DNA of 64,000 nt from Enterococcus_D entomosocium. GTDB taxonomy: Bacteria > Bacillota > Bacilli > Lactobacillales > Enterococcaceae. Below are positions 1-7,355 of this stretch, in pieces. Location: the NCBI RefSeq assembly GCF_030441895.1, contig NZ_JARJAS010000010.1. One strand, given 5' to 3'. Under the pieces are notes generated by a model. It was not told where the DNA came from. It worked only from the letters and a program-made list of their open reading frames with translations, and ran no database searches. The position numbers and the translations under genes are program-made. How positions within the stretch are numbered: the first letter of the stretch is position 1; the number at the start of each line of letters is the position of its first letter.

Positions 1-1026
1 TATGTTGGAAAAATTTTAGAATTAGTTGGTCGTAAAGCTGTTTTGCGCTGGGGGATATTGTTTTATGTCATTACCACCGCTGCTTATTTGGTCTCAGTCA
101 ACATTTATATTTTAGATACTGTGCGCTTTTTCAATGGCTTTGCTTATGGTGCTGTCTCAACAGCGGCTAATGCGATCGTCACAGCATATATCCCAGCTTC
201 CAAACATGGCGAAGGGATCAATTACTATGGATTAAGTACCAGTTTAGCAGCGGCAGTCGGGCCTTTTATTGGCATGCTATTATTACCGACCGTCGGCTTT
301 GATTTCATTATTTGGTTAGCAACCATCTTATCAATCGCAACAGCCATCGCGTGTTTCTGGTTCCCAGTCAAAAACATCCCATTAACAGAAGAACACAGAG
401 CACAACTAAAAAAATGGTCCATCAAAAGTTTTGTCGAACCAAAAGTCTTTTTCATTTCCGGGATTGCCTTTTTGATCGGGTTGGCTTACTCCAGTGTTCT
501 CGGCTTCTTGTCGATCTACGCCAGTGACCTTGGGTTAGAAACGGCCGGTGCTTTTTTCTTCATCGTCTATGCACTTTCCGTGACCTTCACACGACCAATG
601 ACTGGCAAACTATTTGACCGCCATGGCGCAGATGCGGTCATGTATCCTAGCTTTCTTTTCTTGACCCTTGGTCTTTTCCTATTGAGTATTACCGGCAACA
701 GCTGGATGTTGTTGCTTGCGGGTTGCTTTGTCGGCTTGGGCTATGGCACCTTCATGTCGAATGGCCAAGCCGTTTGTCTAAAAGAGGTCGATCCTCACCG
801 TGTCGGCGTAGCGCTCTCCACCTATTTCATCGGGCTGGACCTCGGCTTAGGCGTAGGTCCCTATGCATTAGGAAGCTTGCACGGTCTGTTTGATTACTCG
901 CAGATCTACATCTTATGCGGACTGATCCCAGTCGTCGTTCTTGTTTTATACAAATTGTTTTATAAAACGAAACGCGCAGTTGCCGCCGTTGGTACTTTGA
1001 AGCAGCCAATCAACGAAGAAGAATGA
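1..1026 (+). CDS. MFS family efflux-type transporter, 5' end outside the window
   Basis: The reading frame is open from base 1, so the gene starts upstream; 341 residues plus the stop are visible. The first codons read into GRKAVLRWG, the loop 2-3 signature (motif A) of major facilitator transporters, followed by about ten hydrophobic helices. The amino-terminal helix or two are therefore missing. A TTG at 43 lies inside motif A and is not the real start. The long central hydrophilic loop (residues ~120-140) and the basic carboxy terminus are usual for 12-helix drug/H+ antiporters, but the substrate cannot be read from sequence. It is followed by a small gene 31 bp downstream with its own ribosome-binding site. 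Confidence 0.85.
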   Translation, partial: YVGKILELVGRKAVLRWGILFYVITTAAYLVSVNIYILDTVRFFNGFAYGAVSTAANAIVTAYIPASKHGEGINYYGLSTSLAAAVGPFIGMLLLPTVGFDFIIWLATILSIATAIACFWFPVKNIPLTEEHRAQLKKWSIKSFVEPKVFFISGIAFLIGLAYSSVLGFLSIYASDLGLETAGAFFFIVYALSVTFTRPMTGKLFDRHGADAVMYPSFLFLTLGLFLLSITGNSWMLLLAGCFVGLGYGTFMSNGQAVCLKEVDPHRVGVALSTYFIGLDLGLGVGPYALGSLHGLFDYSQIYILCGLIPVVVLVLYKLFYKTKRAVAAVGTLKQPINEEE

Positions 1027-1057
1027 CCTCAACCATTACAAAAAGGAGTGTTTCACC

Positions 1058-1240
1058 ATGGATAACAATCAATTGATTATTGAAGCATTGAACAAATTAG
1101 TGACGAACATCAACGAATTAAATGAAGAAATGCACGCTATGAAAGAGGTCACCGCAACGATGACCCATGAACAACTTGCTATCGATCATCAATTACGCGA
1201 CATCAAATCGGTATTGATCAATGACAATTTAATTGGATAA
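1058..1240 (+). CDS. small helical hypothetical protein (60 aa)
   Basis: An ATG preceded by AAAAAGGAG at 8 bp opens a 60-residue acidic protein with no membrane segment. It is rich in Asn, Glu, Ile and Leu with heptad-like spacing, suggesting one or two amphipathic helices or a short coiled coil. It follows the MFS gene by 31 bp and precedes a terminator-like hairpin, so the two are probably co-transcribed. The family was not recognised; the good ribosome-binding site and protein-like composition support a real gene. Confidence 0.65.
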   Translation: MDNNQLIIEALNKLVTNINELNEEMHAMKEVTATMTHEQLAIDHQLRDIKSVLINDNLIG

Positions 1241-1279
1241 ATTGTCATAAGGCATAAAATGAAACAAGAAACAGGAATG

Positions 1280-1353
1280 AACGCTTTTTTTGAGAATGTT
1301 TGTTGCTCACTTACTAGTGGCAGAAAAATTCACATAAGAAAAGCGTTTTTTTT
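1280..1353 (+). terminator. probable rho-independent terminator with long branched stem
   Basis: AACGCTTTT at 1280 pairs with AAAAGCGTT near 1339-1347, followed by a run of T. Inside lies a second small hairpin (TGC-CACT / AGTG-GCA). It would end the MFS/small-protein transcript before the folT promoter. The loop is long, so confidence is moderate. Confidence 0.55.
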
Positions 1354-1413
1354 GATGCGCAAAAAAGAAAAGCGAACATTGCAGAGTTTGTACAAGAAAA
1401 TAAGCAAGAAAAA

Positions 1414-1443
1414 TTGTAGCAGTCCGCGCTTGTATGCTATAGT
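1414..1443 (+). promoter_or_regulatory. candidate sigma-A promoter for the folT riboswitch transcript
   Basis: TTGTAG (1414-1419) and TATAGT (1438-1443) are separated by 18 bp, placing the transcript start near 1450, about 20 nt upstream of the riboswitch core. Confidence 0.55.
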
Positions 1444-1472
1444 GTGTCTGGGTAGTAATACCTAATAAAAAT

Positions 1473-1573
1473 CAGAGTAGGAAATAAAGCGTTAAGTGCT
1501 GAAAGGATGGGATGTTGCCTTTCGGACGAAGAACGGTCATTCGTTCGCGGTTTTATTTTCGCATTCGCTGCAT
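1473..1573 (+). promoter_or_regulatory. tetrahydrofolate (THF) riboswitch
   Basis: The leader contains hallmark conserved segments of the folT-associated THF riboswitch: an AGAGTAG-like 5' strand, GCGTTAAGTG (1489-1498), GGGATGTTGCC (1509-1519) and a GCATTCGCTGC 3' closing strand (1561-1571). Order and spacing fit the known four-way folded aptamer. It sits directly upstream of a FolT-type gene, exactly the context expected. Control is probably translational: the aptamer ends about 20 nt before the AAAAGGAG ribosome-binding site and I see no obvious poly-T terminator between them. Confidence 0.85.
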
Positions 1574-1607
1574 GAATTTGTAGCAACTCTAAAAGGAGAT
1601 GCTCGCT

Positions 1608-2129
1608 ATGAAAAGAAAAGTCGATGCACACATGATTGCGGTCATGGGACTTTTGATTGCCTTAATGGTGGTCTTGTCGCAAATCTTGGGGTTTGAAACC
1701 TCCTATATCAAAATCACATTTTCCTTTGTACCACAGCTGATCATGGGTATGCTGTTTGGTCCGTTTTGGACCGCAGTTGGATCGTCATTAGCTGATATCG
1801 CAGGAATGGTGATTTTTCCAAAATCAGCCTACTTTTTCGGCTTTACCATCAATGCCTTTGTTGGCGGACTGATTTATGGCTACTTCTTCTATCGGAAAGA
1901 AGTCACATTAAAACGAGCGGCAACGGTCGTCTTGTTAAATACTATTTTGATAACCTTGATCTTAACTCCGATCTGGTTAGCCATGATGCTGAATATTCCT
2001 TTGACAAGCTGGGCCATCTGGTCGGTCCGCTTGCTAAAAGCAGTCATCATGTTCCCGATACAAACTGCGTTGATTTACATCGTAGGGCGTGCGGTACCAT
2101 ACAAACGGCTGATCCGACGGTTCGTTTAA
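1608..2129 (+). CDS. folT: folate ECF transporter substrate-binding (S) component FolT
   Basis: A protein of 173 residues with about six hydrophobic helices, matching energy-coupling-factor S components for folate (short amino-terminal segment, then MGLLIALMVVLSQ-like helix 1 and FVPQLIMGMLFGP in the middle). The ATG at 1608 is preferred over the one at 1599 because AAAAGGAG (1591-1598) is about 9 nt upstream of it. The adjacent THF riboswitch independently supports folate as substrate. There is no EcfA/EcfT here, so like other group II S components it must share the general ECF module encoded elsewhere. A terminator follows 30 bp after the stop. Confidence 0.9.
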   Translation: MKRKVDAHMIAVMGLLIALMVVLSQILGFETSYIKITFSFVPQLIMGMLFGPFWTAVGSSLADIAGMVIFPKSAYFFGFTINAFVGGLIYGYFFYRKEVTLKRAATVVLLNTILITLILTPIWLAMMLNIPLTSWAIWSVRLLKAVIMFPIQTALIYIVGRAVPYKRLIRRFV

Positions 2130-2158
2130 CGAGTAAAAAAGAACGATAACATCCATTG

Positions 2159-2205
2159 AAGTGAATCATCTGCGAATATTTCGTCAGTGGTTCACTTTTT
2201 TCTTT
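2159..2205 (+). terminator. rho-independent terminator after folT
   Basis: AAGTGAATCA (2159-2168) pairs with TGGTTCACTT (2188-2197), followed by T-rich sequence. Its position also argues that the GTG at 2161 is not the start of the next gene. Confidence 0.85.
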
Positions 2206-2259
2206 CTAAGGATGGGCTTAGTCATTCTCAATAACTTGTTTAGAGGGGAAGGTGAACCT

Positions 2260-3486
2260 ATGAATAAAAAAGGACTCGCTATGGGACTGTTTCTTTTCTT
2301 GGTCTTAGCAGCAATGGGAGGGATGAAGTGGGTGATAGAACAGCAAAAACAGCAAACGGAGGAGTCATCCGTGATCCAGCAAAGCAGCTCGAGAGACGAA
2401 ACAAAGGAAGAAAGCAGTGCAAGCCAAGAAACCACCTCAGTTTCCACGTCACCTTCTGTTTCAACTTCCACGCAAGAACAGTCAGAAGAGGCAATAGAAG
2501 AAAAAATCGCCACGATGAGTTTGGAGGAGAAGGTCGGGCAATTGTTTTTTGTCCGTGTACCTGAAAGCAATCAAATCGAAGAACTTCAAAACTATCACTT
2601 TGGCGGCTATCTGTTATTCGGCCGTGATACCGAAAATGAGACGGCGGAGAGCTTGAAACAGAAAATTTCAGATTACCAAGCAGCCAGCGCCATTCCGCTG
2701 TTGATCGGTATGGACGAAGAAGGGGGCACGGTGACTCGCATCAGCCGCTATCCGAACCTTACGGATCAGCGTTTTCTCTCACCACAACAGCTATATGCCC
2801 AAGGTGGATGGTCGGCGATCGAAGAAGATACAGCAAAGAAAGCGGAAATTTTAAAAGCGTATGGCATCAATGCCGGGCTGTTTCCCGTTGCCGATGTTTC
2901 CACTGATCCGCAGTCCTTTATCTACGACCGAACCATTGGCATGGATGCGCAGGGCACGAGTGCGTTTGTAGAACGTGTGGTTCATGTTTTGCAGAAACAC
3001 CACGTGGGGTCAACCTTGAAGCATTTTCCCGGCTATGGCAACAATCGTGACTCGCATGTCGCCATCGTCACCGATGACCGCCCGCTATCTGCACTGCGGG
3101 AAACGGATTTTCTGCCTTTTGCAGCAGGAATCAAGGCTGGTGCCGATAGTATTTTGGTGGCCCATACGATTGTCAATAGTATCGATAACACTGTACCCGC
3201 CTCTATTTCAAAACCCGTGCATGAGTTGCTCCGAAATGAATTGCATTTTGAAGGGGTCATCATGACGGATGACTTGGATATGGCAGGACTTTCTGAGTTC
3301 ATTCCGCAAAATGAAGCCGCATTACAGGCGTTGCAGGCGGGAAATGATCTAGTGATCTCATCTACCTACCAAGAACAGATCCCCTTTGTCGTACAAGCGG
3401 TTGAAGATGGCCGCTATTTGGAAGCTGATTTGAATGCTTCCGTCAAACGAGTTTTGCTCTGGAAAGAAGCATTGCATTTACTTTAA
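2260..3486 (+). CDS. membrane-anchored GH3 beta-N-acetylhexosaminidase (NagZ-like)
   Basis: A 408-residue protein with a single amino-terminal membrane anchor (residues ~5-25, no lipobox cysteine), a Gln/Ser/Thr-rich spacer to about residue 85, and then a glycoside hydrolase family 3 amino-terminal domain. The signature KHFPGYGNNRDSH of NagZ-type enzymes carries the conserved His/Asp pair, and MTDDLDM is the second family hallmark with the catalytic nucleophile region. Family knowledge suggests cleavage of N-acetylglucosamine from peptidoglycan or chitin-type oligosaccharides. Anchoring outside the cell is typical of Firmicutes homologues. The start at 2260 is chosen for its GAGGGGAAGGTG ribosome-binding site; an upstream in-frame GTG lies inside the folT terminator. 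Confidence 0.85.
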   Translation: MNKKGLAMGLFLFLVLAAMGGMKWVIEQQKQQTEESSVIQQSSSRDETKEESSASQETTSVSTSPSVSTSTQEQSEEAIEEKIATMSLEEKVGQLFFVRVPESNQIEELQNYHFGGYLLFGRDTENETAESLKQKISDYQAASAIPLLIGMDEEGGTVTRISRYPNLTDQRFLSPQQLYAQGGWSAIEEDTAKKAEILKAYGINAGLFPVADVSTDPQSFIYDRTIGMDAQGTSAFVERVVHVLQKHHVGSTLKHFPGYGNNRDSHVAIVTDDRPLSALRETDFLPFAAGIKAGADSILVAHTIVNSIDNTVPASISKPVHELLRNELHFEGVIMTDDLDMAGLSEFIPQNEAALQALQAGNDLVISSTYQEQIPFVVQAVEDGRYLEADLNASVKRVLLWKEALHLL

Positions 3487-3494
3487 GAAAAAAT

Positions 3495-3560
3495 AAACCT
3501 GCTGTTTCCTCCGTGTAAGAGAGTCGTTCTCTTACTGAGAGGAAGCAGCAGGTTTTTTTT
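3495..3560. terminator. bidirectional terminator between convergent genes
   Basis: AAACCTGCTG (3495-3504) pairs with CAGCAGGTTT (3546-3555), extended by TCCTC/GAGGA, with T8 on the + strand and A-rich sequence on the other side. It serves the GH3 gene and the convergent Rgg-like gene. Confidence 0.85.
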
Positions 3561-4410
3561 AGATACTATGAGCCAGTACCTCTAATTCTTTGGCAAAGGC
3601 TTCTTGTCCAATAAATCGCAGATAGTCCAAGGCTTTTTCAATCGTGGCCATTCCCAGCGTACGATCTCCTTGGAACAAGGCGTAAATGCCTTCGAAATAA
3701 CGAATCATCAGGCGGATACGATCATTGTCCGGCGGCAGGTGATCGGCTAGATACGTCAGCACATGCGCCAACTCGGCAGGTTTTTTGCGATCGATAAACA
3801 AGAAAGCCGCATTCGTCAGCAATTTTGTGTAGATTTGATAATTGATACTTAGCGTATTGCTGTAAAAAATTTTTTTATTCAGGTGTTTCATTTGATACAA
3901 GATGTACTCGTCAGAAAAAAGGAAAAGCAGATTGGTAAATAAGGAGATTTCAAACTTTCCCCACGTGTCGATTCGTTCCAAGTATTTCTTGATGGTCGCT
4001 TCGATGATGCAACGTTCTTCCTCGTCGGTAACTACGCCTTTTTTCTCTAAAATCAAAAAGAATTGACTATACAATACATAATAGAAAAAATCCTTCGTGG
4101 TTTTATACAGTGCTTGGGCTTTGTTGATCAAAGAGAGTACTTCAGAATAATTGCTTTCATAGTAAGCGGTGGTCAACTGTTTGGATAGCTGTTTTTTCTC
4201 GCTGACTTGATTGTCATCCAAGCGATACTCAAATTCCTCTAAGGTGACATTTAAGCGGTCCAAATATTGGTGCAAAATATCAAAGGCGATGCGATGCCCT
4301 TTTTGTTCAAAGGTTGCCAGTGTACTGCGTTCTGAAATGTTCTCAACCAATTTTCGCTGTGAGATATTTCGTTCCGTTCGTAACTCTTTTAACAAGTCAT
4401 TGGCCTTCAA
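3559..4410 (-). CDS. Rgg/GadR/MutR-family transcriptional regulator
   Basis: 283 residues with an amino-terminal helix-turn-helix of the XRE type (residues ~5-60, including ISQRKLVENISERSTLATFEQ) followed by a long all-helical TPR-like domain, the layout of Rgg/MutR regulators. These proteins bind short secreted peptides through the TPR domain. The start is a TTG with AGGAGG 6 bp upstream. A 23-codon open frame with a very strong ribosome-binding site lies divergently 102 bp away, and a small inverted repeat sits between them. This is the classic arrangement for an Rgg receptor and its cognate peptide, although the peptide here is not a standard SHP. The regulator call is firm; the signalling partner is inference. 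Confidence 0.85.
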   Translation of the reverse strand: MKANDLLKELRTERNISQRKLVENISERSTLATFEQKGHRIAFDILHQYLDRLNVTLEEFEYRLDDNQVSEKKQLSKQLTTAYYESNYSEVLSLINKAQALYKTTKDFFYYVLYSQFFLILEKKGVVTDEEERCIIEATIKKYLERIDTWGKFEISLFTNLLFLFSDEYILYQMKHLNKKIFYSNTLSINYQIYTKLLTNAAFLFIDRKKPAELAHVLTYLADHLPPDNDRIRLMIRYFEGIYALFQGDRTLGMATIEKALDYLRFIGQEAFAKELEVLAHSI

Positions 4411-4430
4411 AAAATCCCTCCTAAAAAAAG

Positions 4431-4449
4431 TGGACGGAAAAATAGTCCA
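4431..4449. promoter_or_regulatory. inverted repeat, possible Rgg operator
   Basis: TGGAC (4431-4435) and GTCCA (4445-4449) flank a 9-bp A-rich centre, in the intergenic region between the Rgg-like gene and the divergent peptide frame. Short, so only a candidate operator. Confidence 0.35.
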
Positions 4450-4512
4450 AATATGTTACAGCTTTATTTTGCGGTTAAACTTGAAGAAAGTCAATTAAAG
4501 GAGGAGAAATGG

Positions 4513-4584
4513 ATGTTTGATTTTTTTAGTTTTCCCTGGGAAGTTGTAGAACTAATGGCTAACGTTTTTTCTTTCTTCAAATAA
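4513..4584 (+). CDS. short hydrophobic peptide gene divergent from the Rgg-like regulator (23 aa)
   Basis: The ATG at 4513 opens 23 codons ending in TAA at 4582. It is preceded by AAAGGAGGAG (4497-4506), one of the strongest ribosome-binding sites in the window. The product starts MFDFFSFPWE, has a central VVELMANV stretch and ends in FSFFK: seven Phe, one Trp, one Pro, net charge about -2. It lacks the basic amino terminus of streptococcal SHP pheromones, so it may instead be a leaderless signal (as with the RopB peptide SIP) or an amphipathic, phenol-soluble-modulin-like peptide. A weak hairpin with a T-run follows. Translation is likely; the function is inferred only from context. Confidence 0.6.
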   Translation: MFDFFSFPWEVVELMANVFSFFK

Positions 4585-4620
4585 TCGATCCTTTGTGATT
4601 GGTTAGCAATTGATTTTTTA
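4583..4620 (+). terminator. weak terminator after the short peptide gene
   Basis: AATCGAT (4583-4589) can pair with ATTGATT (4609-4615) using one G-U pair, followed by TTTTT. The stem is short and A/T-rich. Confidence 0.35.
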
Positions 4621-4737
4621 ACAGGAAAAAAGTATAAGTGGTTTCACGTAATAAGTTACTGTTCATTCGCGCATTCAAACGCCCTCTCCCCAAACAGCTT
4701 ACCCTGTCAAGGTGCGTAGGTTTGCCGAATCCCTTTT

Positions 4738-4779
4738 AAAAAAGGAGCAAACACAACAGCGAGTGATTGCTCTTTTTTT
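4738..4779. terminator. terminator for the leftward small membrane gene
   Basis: GAGCAA (4745-4750) pairs with TTGCTC (4767-4772), flanked by A6 on the left and T7 on the right, so it can act in both directions. Confidence 0.7.
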
Positions 4780-4814
4780 GTTGGTCAAAAAAACTGCATA
4801 CGGCATCGCAACAG

Positions 4815-5003
4815 TCAGTTTTGCTTTTTCTTAAACATTGGTTCATTCGGATCAGAATAGTAATCAGGATTGAATTCATCATCGATCGATACCCCGAAAA
4901 GAGAAACGAGACTGGGAAGAAACCCAATCACGCCGAGGACGACGGCAACTGGAAGGTAGAATTTTTTACGCTTGTACCACGGAAGTTGCGATTTCTTTTC
5001 CAT
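4815..5003 (-). CDS. small single-span membrane protein (62 aa)
   Basis: The frame starts at an ATG with AAAAGGAGG 6 bp upstream. It encodes a basic amino terminus (YKRKK), one hydrophobic helix (residues ~16-38) and an acidic tail with a YYSDPNEPMF segment. The family was not recognised. The ribosome-binding site, membrane topology and downstream terminator support a real gene transcribed alone. Confidence 0.65.
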   Translation of the reverse strand: MEKKSQLPWYKRKKFYLPVAVVLGVIGFLPSLVSLFGVSIDDEFNPDYYSDPNEPMFKKKQN

Positions 5004-5127
5004 AGGAAATCCTCCTTTTCACTTAGTGTAACATGTTCTTAAGTCGGTGTGAATAAATATGATGTTGATAAAATTTCGTTTGGGGGATGTGTATCATTCG
5101 TTACACTGATTTAGGAATTGTATAGGA

Positions 5128-5286
5128 TCAGTTGTAGATGATCATGGCAGAATAGCCGTAAAAACTTGGGCGATACTGAATCTCAACAATTTTTAAATTA
5201 TTATCCTGAATAAAGTCTAAATACTGGTTGACTTTATTCTCAAAGGATTTTTCAGAAAAACCACTTGAAATTATTTTTACGTTCAT
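5128..5286 (-). CDS. Cse60/DUF2758-like small protein (52 aa)
   Basis: A 52-residue frame with AAAAGGAG placed 7 bp before the ATG at 5286. It begins MNVKIISSGF, has a charged EKSFENKVNQYLDF helix and ends with IQYRPSFYGYSAMIIYN. The pattern (KV..IS, E..FE.KVN.FL, and a final YSAMIIY) matches the DUF2758 family, whose Bacillus member is the sporulation-associated Cse60. Enterococci do not sporulate, so a general role such as stress or small-molecule sensing is more likely, but none is established. It lies alone between a small membrane gene and a VOC gene. Confidence 0.7.
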   Translation of the reverse strand: MNVKIISSGFSEKSFENKVNQYLDFIQDNNLKIVEIQYRPSFYGYSAMIIYN

Positions 5287-5455
5287 TGCGTCACTCCTTT
5301 TATTAAGATAAAACCATTATATATTTGAACAGAATTAAAAACAATGAAAGTATTCAAAATAAATAAACTATGTTCTTTTTATTTGTTTTATATGAGCAAT
5401 AATTCTCTTTTGTGTTATAAGAATATATGTATTAGATAGCTGGTAATACAAAGAG

Positions 5456-5500
5456 AAAAAGAACCGAGTAAGAAAGCAATTCTTCTTACTCGGTTCCTTT
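5456..5500. terminator. strong terminator at the end of the VOC gene
   Basis: GAACCGAGTAAGAA (5461-5474) pairs with TTCTTACTCGGTTC (5483-5496). On the minus strand it is followed by CTTTTTCTC. Confidence 0.85.
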
Positions 5501-5922
5501 TATTGAAAATAATCCTTGGCTTGGTCCATCAAGGTTTGAAAGTCTGATTCGTTTTTTCTTATTGCCTCTGTTAGGGTAAACAAATAACCGTTGGGGTCTT
5601 TGATGGTCATTTCAAGGGCATTCCAAGGCTTTTCCATCAAAGGTTCCACGATCCACTTTGCGGGAATTTTCTGAGCGATATTCTGAAGATCATTCATCGC
5701 TACATTCAAAATTGCCCCATCGCCAACAGTGAACGCTTCTGCTGCAATCAGCATCAAATCTTGGTAGTCAGCAAGACGCAGGTGGTCCATCATCACTTGA
5801 TTTTCTTGATTGCGAAACTGATACAATGACTGGAAACCCAAGATTTCTGTGAACCATTTCGATGATTGCACAATATCTTTTGTCTTCATTTGGTAAAACA
5901 TTGGCATAACATAAACTTTCAT
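5500..5922 (-). CDS. VOC (glyoxalase/bleomycin-resistance) superfamily protein
   Basis: 140 residues with the vicinal-oxygen-chelate fold pattern: an early MPMFYQMKTKDIVQSSKWFTEILGF motif (a strand followed by the W/Y-F helix) and a terminal PNGYLFTLTEA strand pair. Such proteins are dimeric metalloenzymes or antibiotic-binding proteins. The canonical metal-binding His/Glu set is not clearly complete, so no reaction is assigned. Good ribosome-binding site GAGGAGGTG. It has its own strong terminator. Confidence 0.75.
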   Translation of the reverse strand: MKVYVMPMFYQMKTKDIVQSSKWFTEILGFQSLYQFRNQENQVMMDHLRLADYQDLMLIAAEAFTVGDGAILNVAMNDLQNIAQKIPAKWIVEPLMEKPWNALEMTIKDPNGYLFTLTEAIRKNESDFQTLMDQAKDYFQ

Positions 5923-6025
5923 TTTGACACCTCCTCTTGATTAGAGGATCCCGCTTGACGCAGCGTCAAAGTCAATAGACATTTTCGTATTGAAGCAAAG
6001 CTTGATAATGGCGTTTCTTTGGCAC

Positions 6026-6610
6026 TTAAGTCAAGGAAAAATGGGCAATAATTTTTTGACTCACTTCATCAGGTGACAAGTGGGTATTGTTGATTTTCAG
6101 CGAAGGAATCGTTGGGAAAAGGGTAGTTAATTCCTGTGGCAGGCTTTCTAAGCGATAGTTTTCAAACGAAGACAAAAGCTCATTTCTAGAAAAAGCCAGC
6201 GCTCTTTTTGACGGCTTTGCGGCTAAACGGTCCTCATGGCAATTGCGCTTTAAACGTTCCTCAATATCAGCCACTAATTCGATAAAATAGACCTCTTGTC
6301 GGGCATCGGTAAATAGCTGGGCGATCTCTTGTAAAAAAGCTAAATCTCCCGCTTGATCGAAATCAATCAAGACCGTAAAGATGATTGATTTTGTCGTATT
6401 ATTGGCTTCATTATGAACAAAGGCTTTGAAGAGTTCGATCCGCGTTTGATTAGACAAAGCAAATGCTGCTGGGCTATAGCCAAGAAAATTCGCAAAAAGA
6501 TCAATGGTCTGGTGATTGAATAATAGTTTTGCATCCAATCGTTTTTCCAGTTCTTTCCCCACAGTCATTTTTCCTACCGCTTGCGCGCCAATCAAGACGA
6601 TCAATGACAT
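6026..6610 (-). CDS. P-loop kinase-like protein (AAA_18/shikimate-kinase-like fold)
   Basis: 194 residues from the ATG at 6610 (a GTG three bases earlier is also possible); ribosome-binding site AAAAGGATG. The amino terminus MSLIVLIGAQAVGKMTVG is a Walker A loop (GxxxxGKxT), and an IIFTVLIDFD segment resembles Walker B. A basic stretch around EERLKRNCHEDRLAAKPSKR may be a lid. Small nucleoside or antibiotic kinases have this outline, but the substrate is unknown. It is monocistronic, with no obvious partner. Confidence 0.7.
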   Translation of the reverse strand: MSLIVLIGAQAVGKMTVGKELEKRLDAKLLFNHQTIDLFANFLGYSPAAFALSNQTRIELFKAFVHNEANNTTKSIIFTVLIDFDQAGDLAFLQEIAQLFTDARQEVYFIELVADIEERLKRNCHEDRLAAKPSKRALAFSRNELLSSFENYRLESLPQELTTLFPTIPSLKINNTHLSPDEVSQKIIAHFSLT

Positions 6611-6726
6611 CACAACACATCCTTTTTATCAATCGTAACAAAGGTGGGCTATCGTGTAAATCCGTTCTTAGAAAGAAACGATTGAGAAGCTGGATTTTTT
6701 TATGTGGAAACCAAGGATGCTCTTTT

Positions 6727-7098
6727 TTAGGTAAAAAGGAATGAGCGAAATTTCTCTGAGACAGGAAAAAAGATCATACAGCATAGTAGCACGGTTTGGA
6801 ACAACAAAATGACTAGTAGATTGATCGTTTCAAATCGTGAATAAAGATAGAAGTGGATCAGCCATTCGAAGACATTGACAAAAACTAAATAAAGGTAGTG
6901 CGCTTTTTTGACCTTGCAGTTTTTCAACCAATAATAGCTTAAGTAATAATCCAGCAAGATCATCAATAATAGAAAAAGTTTGCTAAAAGCCGTCAGATTG
7001 TCATGCTGGGAGGCAAGTTTTTGAAAAAATAGCAAAAGTGTGGGTGTCGGAATATAATTAATCAATAAGGATAGAAAAAAATAGACAATAAAGGGCAT
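6727..7098 (-). CDS. four-helix hypothetical membrane protein (123 aa)
   Basis: The ATG at 7098 has GGAGG 7 bp upstream, which is better placed than earlier in-frame starts. The protein has four hydrophobic segments (residues ~1-18, ~40-58, ~66-84, ~90-112) with many aromatic residues and few charges. The family was not recognised. It is transcribed leftward between two unrelated genes. Confidence 0.6.
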   Translation of the reverse strand: MPFIVYFFLSLLINYIPTPTLLLFFQKLASQHDNLTAFSKLFLLLMILLDYYLSYYWLKNCKVKKAHYLYLVFVNVFEWLIHFYLYSRFETINLLVILLFQTVLLCCMIFFPVSEKFRSFLFT

Positions 7099-7289
7099 AG
7101 TCATTCCTCCAAAATATTGATAAAAAAAGCATAGATAAATTAGCAAATTTGACCGTGCACGTCAATTGGTTTTGTTATCGAAATTTTCGATAATGGATGA
7201 TTGGTATTGATTGAAGGAAAAAGGATCATAGGAAAGTCGATGGCTATTGATTCAGCAAAGCGCTGATAGCGAAGGAGTAATTAAGGGAC

Positions 7290-7331
7290 AGGAAAAAAGA
7301 AATACTCCCTTTCTTTAATCGAGAAGGGAGT
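7290..7331 (-). terminator. terminator of the TPR gene
   Basis: ACTCCCT (7304-7310) and AGGGAGT (7325-7331) form the stem, extended by further pairs. Reading leftward it is followed by TCTTTTTTCC. Confidence 0.75.
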
Positions 7332-7355
7332 GGTTGATTGATCCGACGGAAACAT

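Noticed and set aside
1259..1465. 68-codon frame between the small protein gene and folT
   Set aside because: It runs through a terminator hairpin and the folT promoter; no ribosome-binding site.
2161..2259. GTG start at 2161 for the GH3 enzyme
   Set aside because: It lies inside the folT terminator; ATG 2260 has a strong ribosome-binding site and begins a clear membrane anchor.
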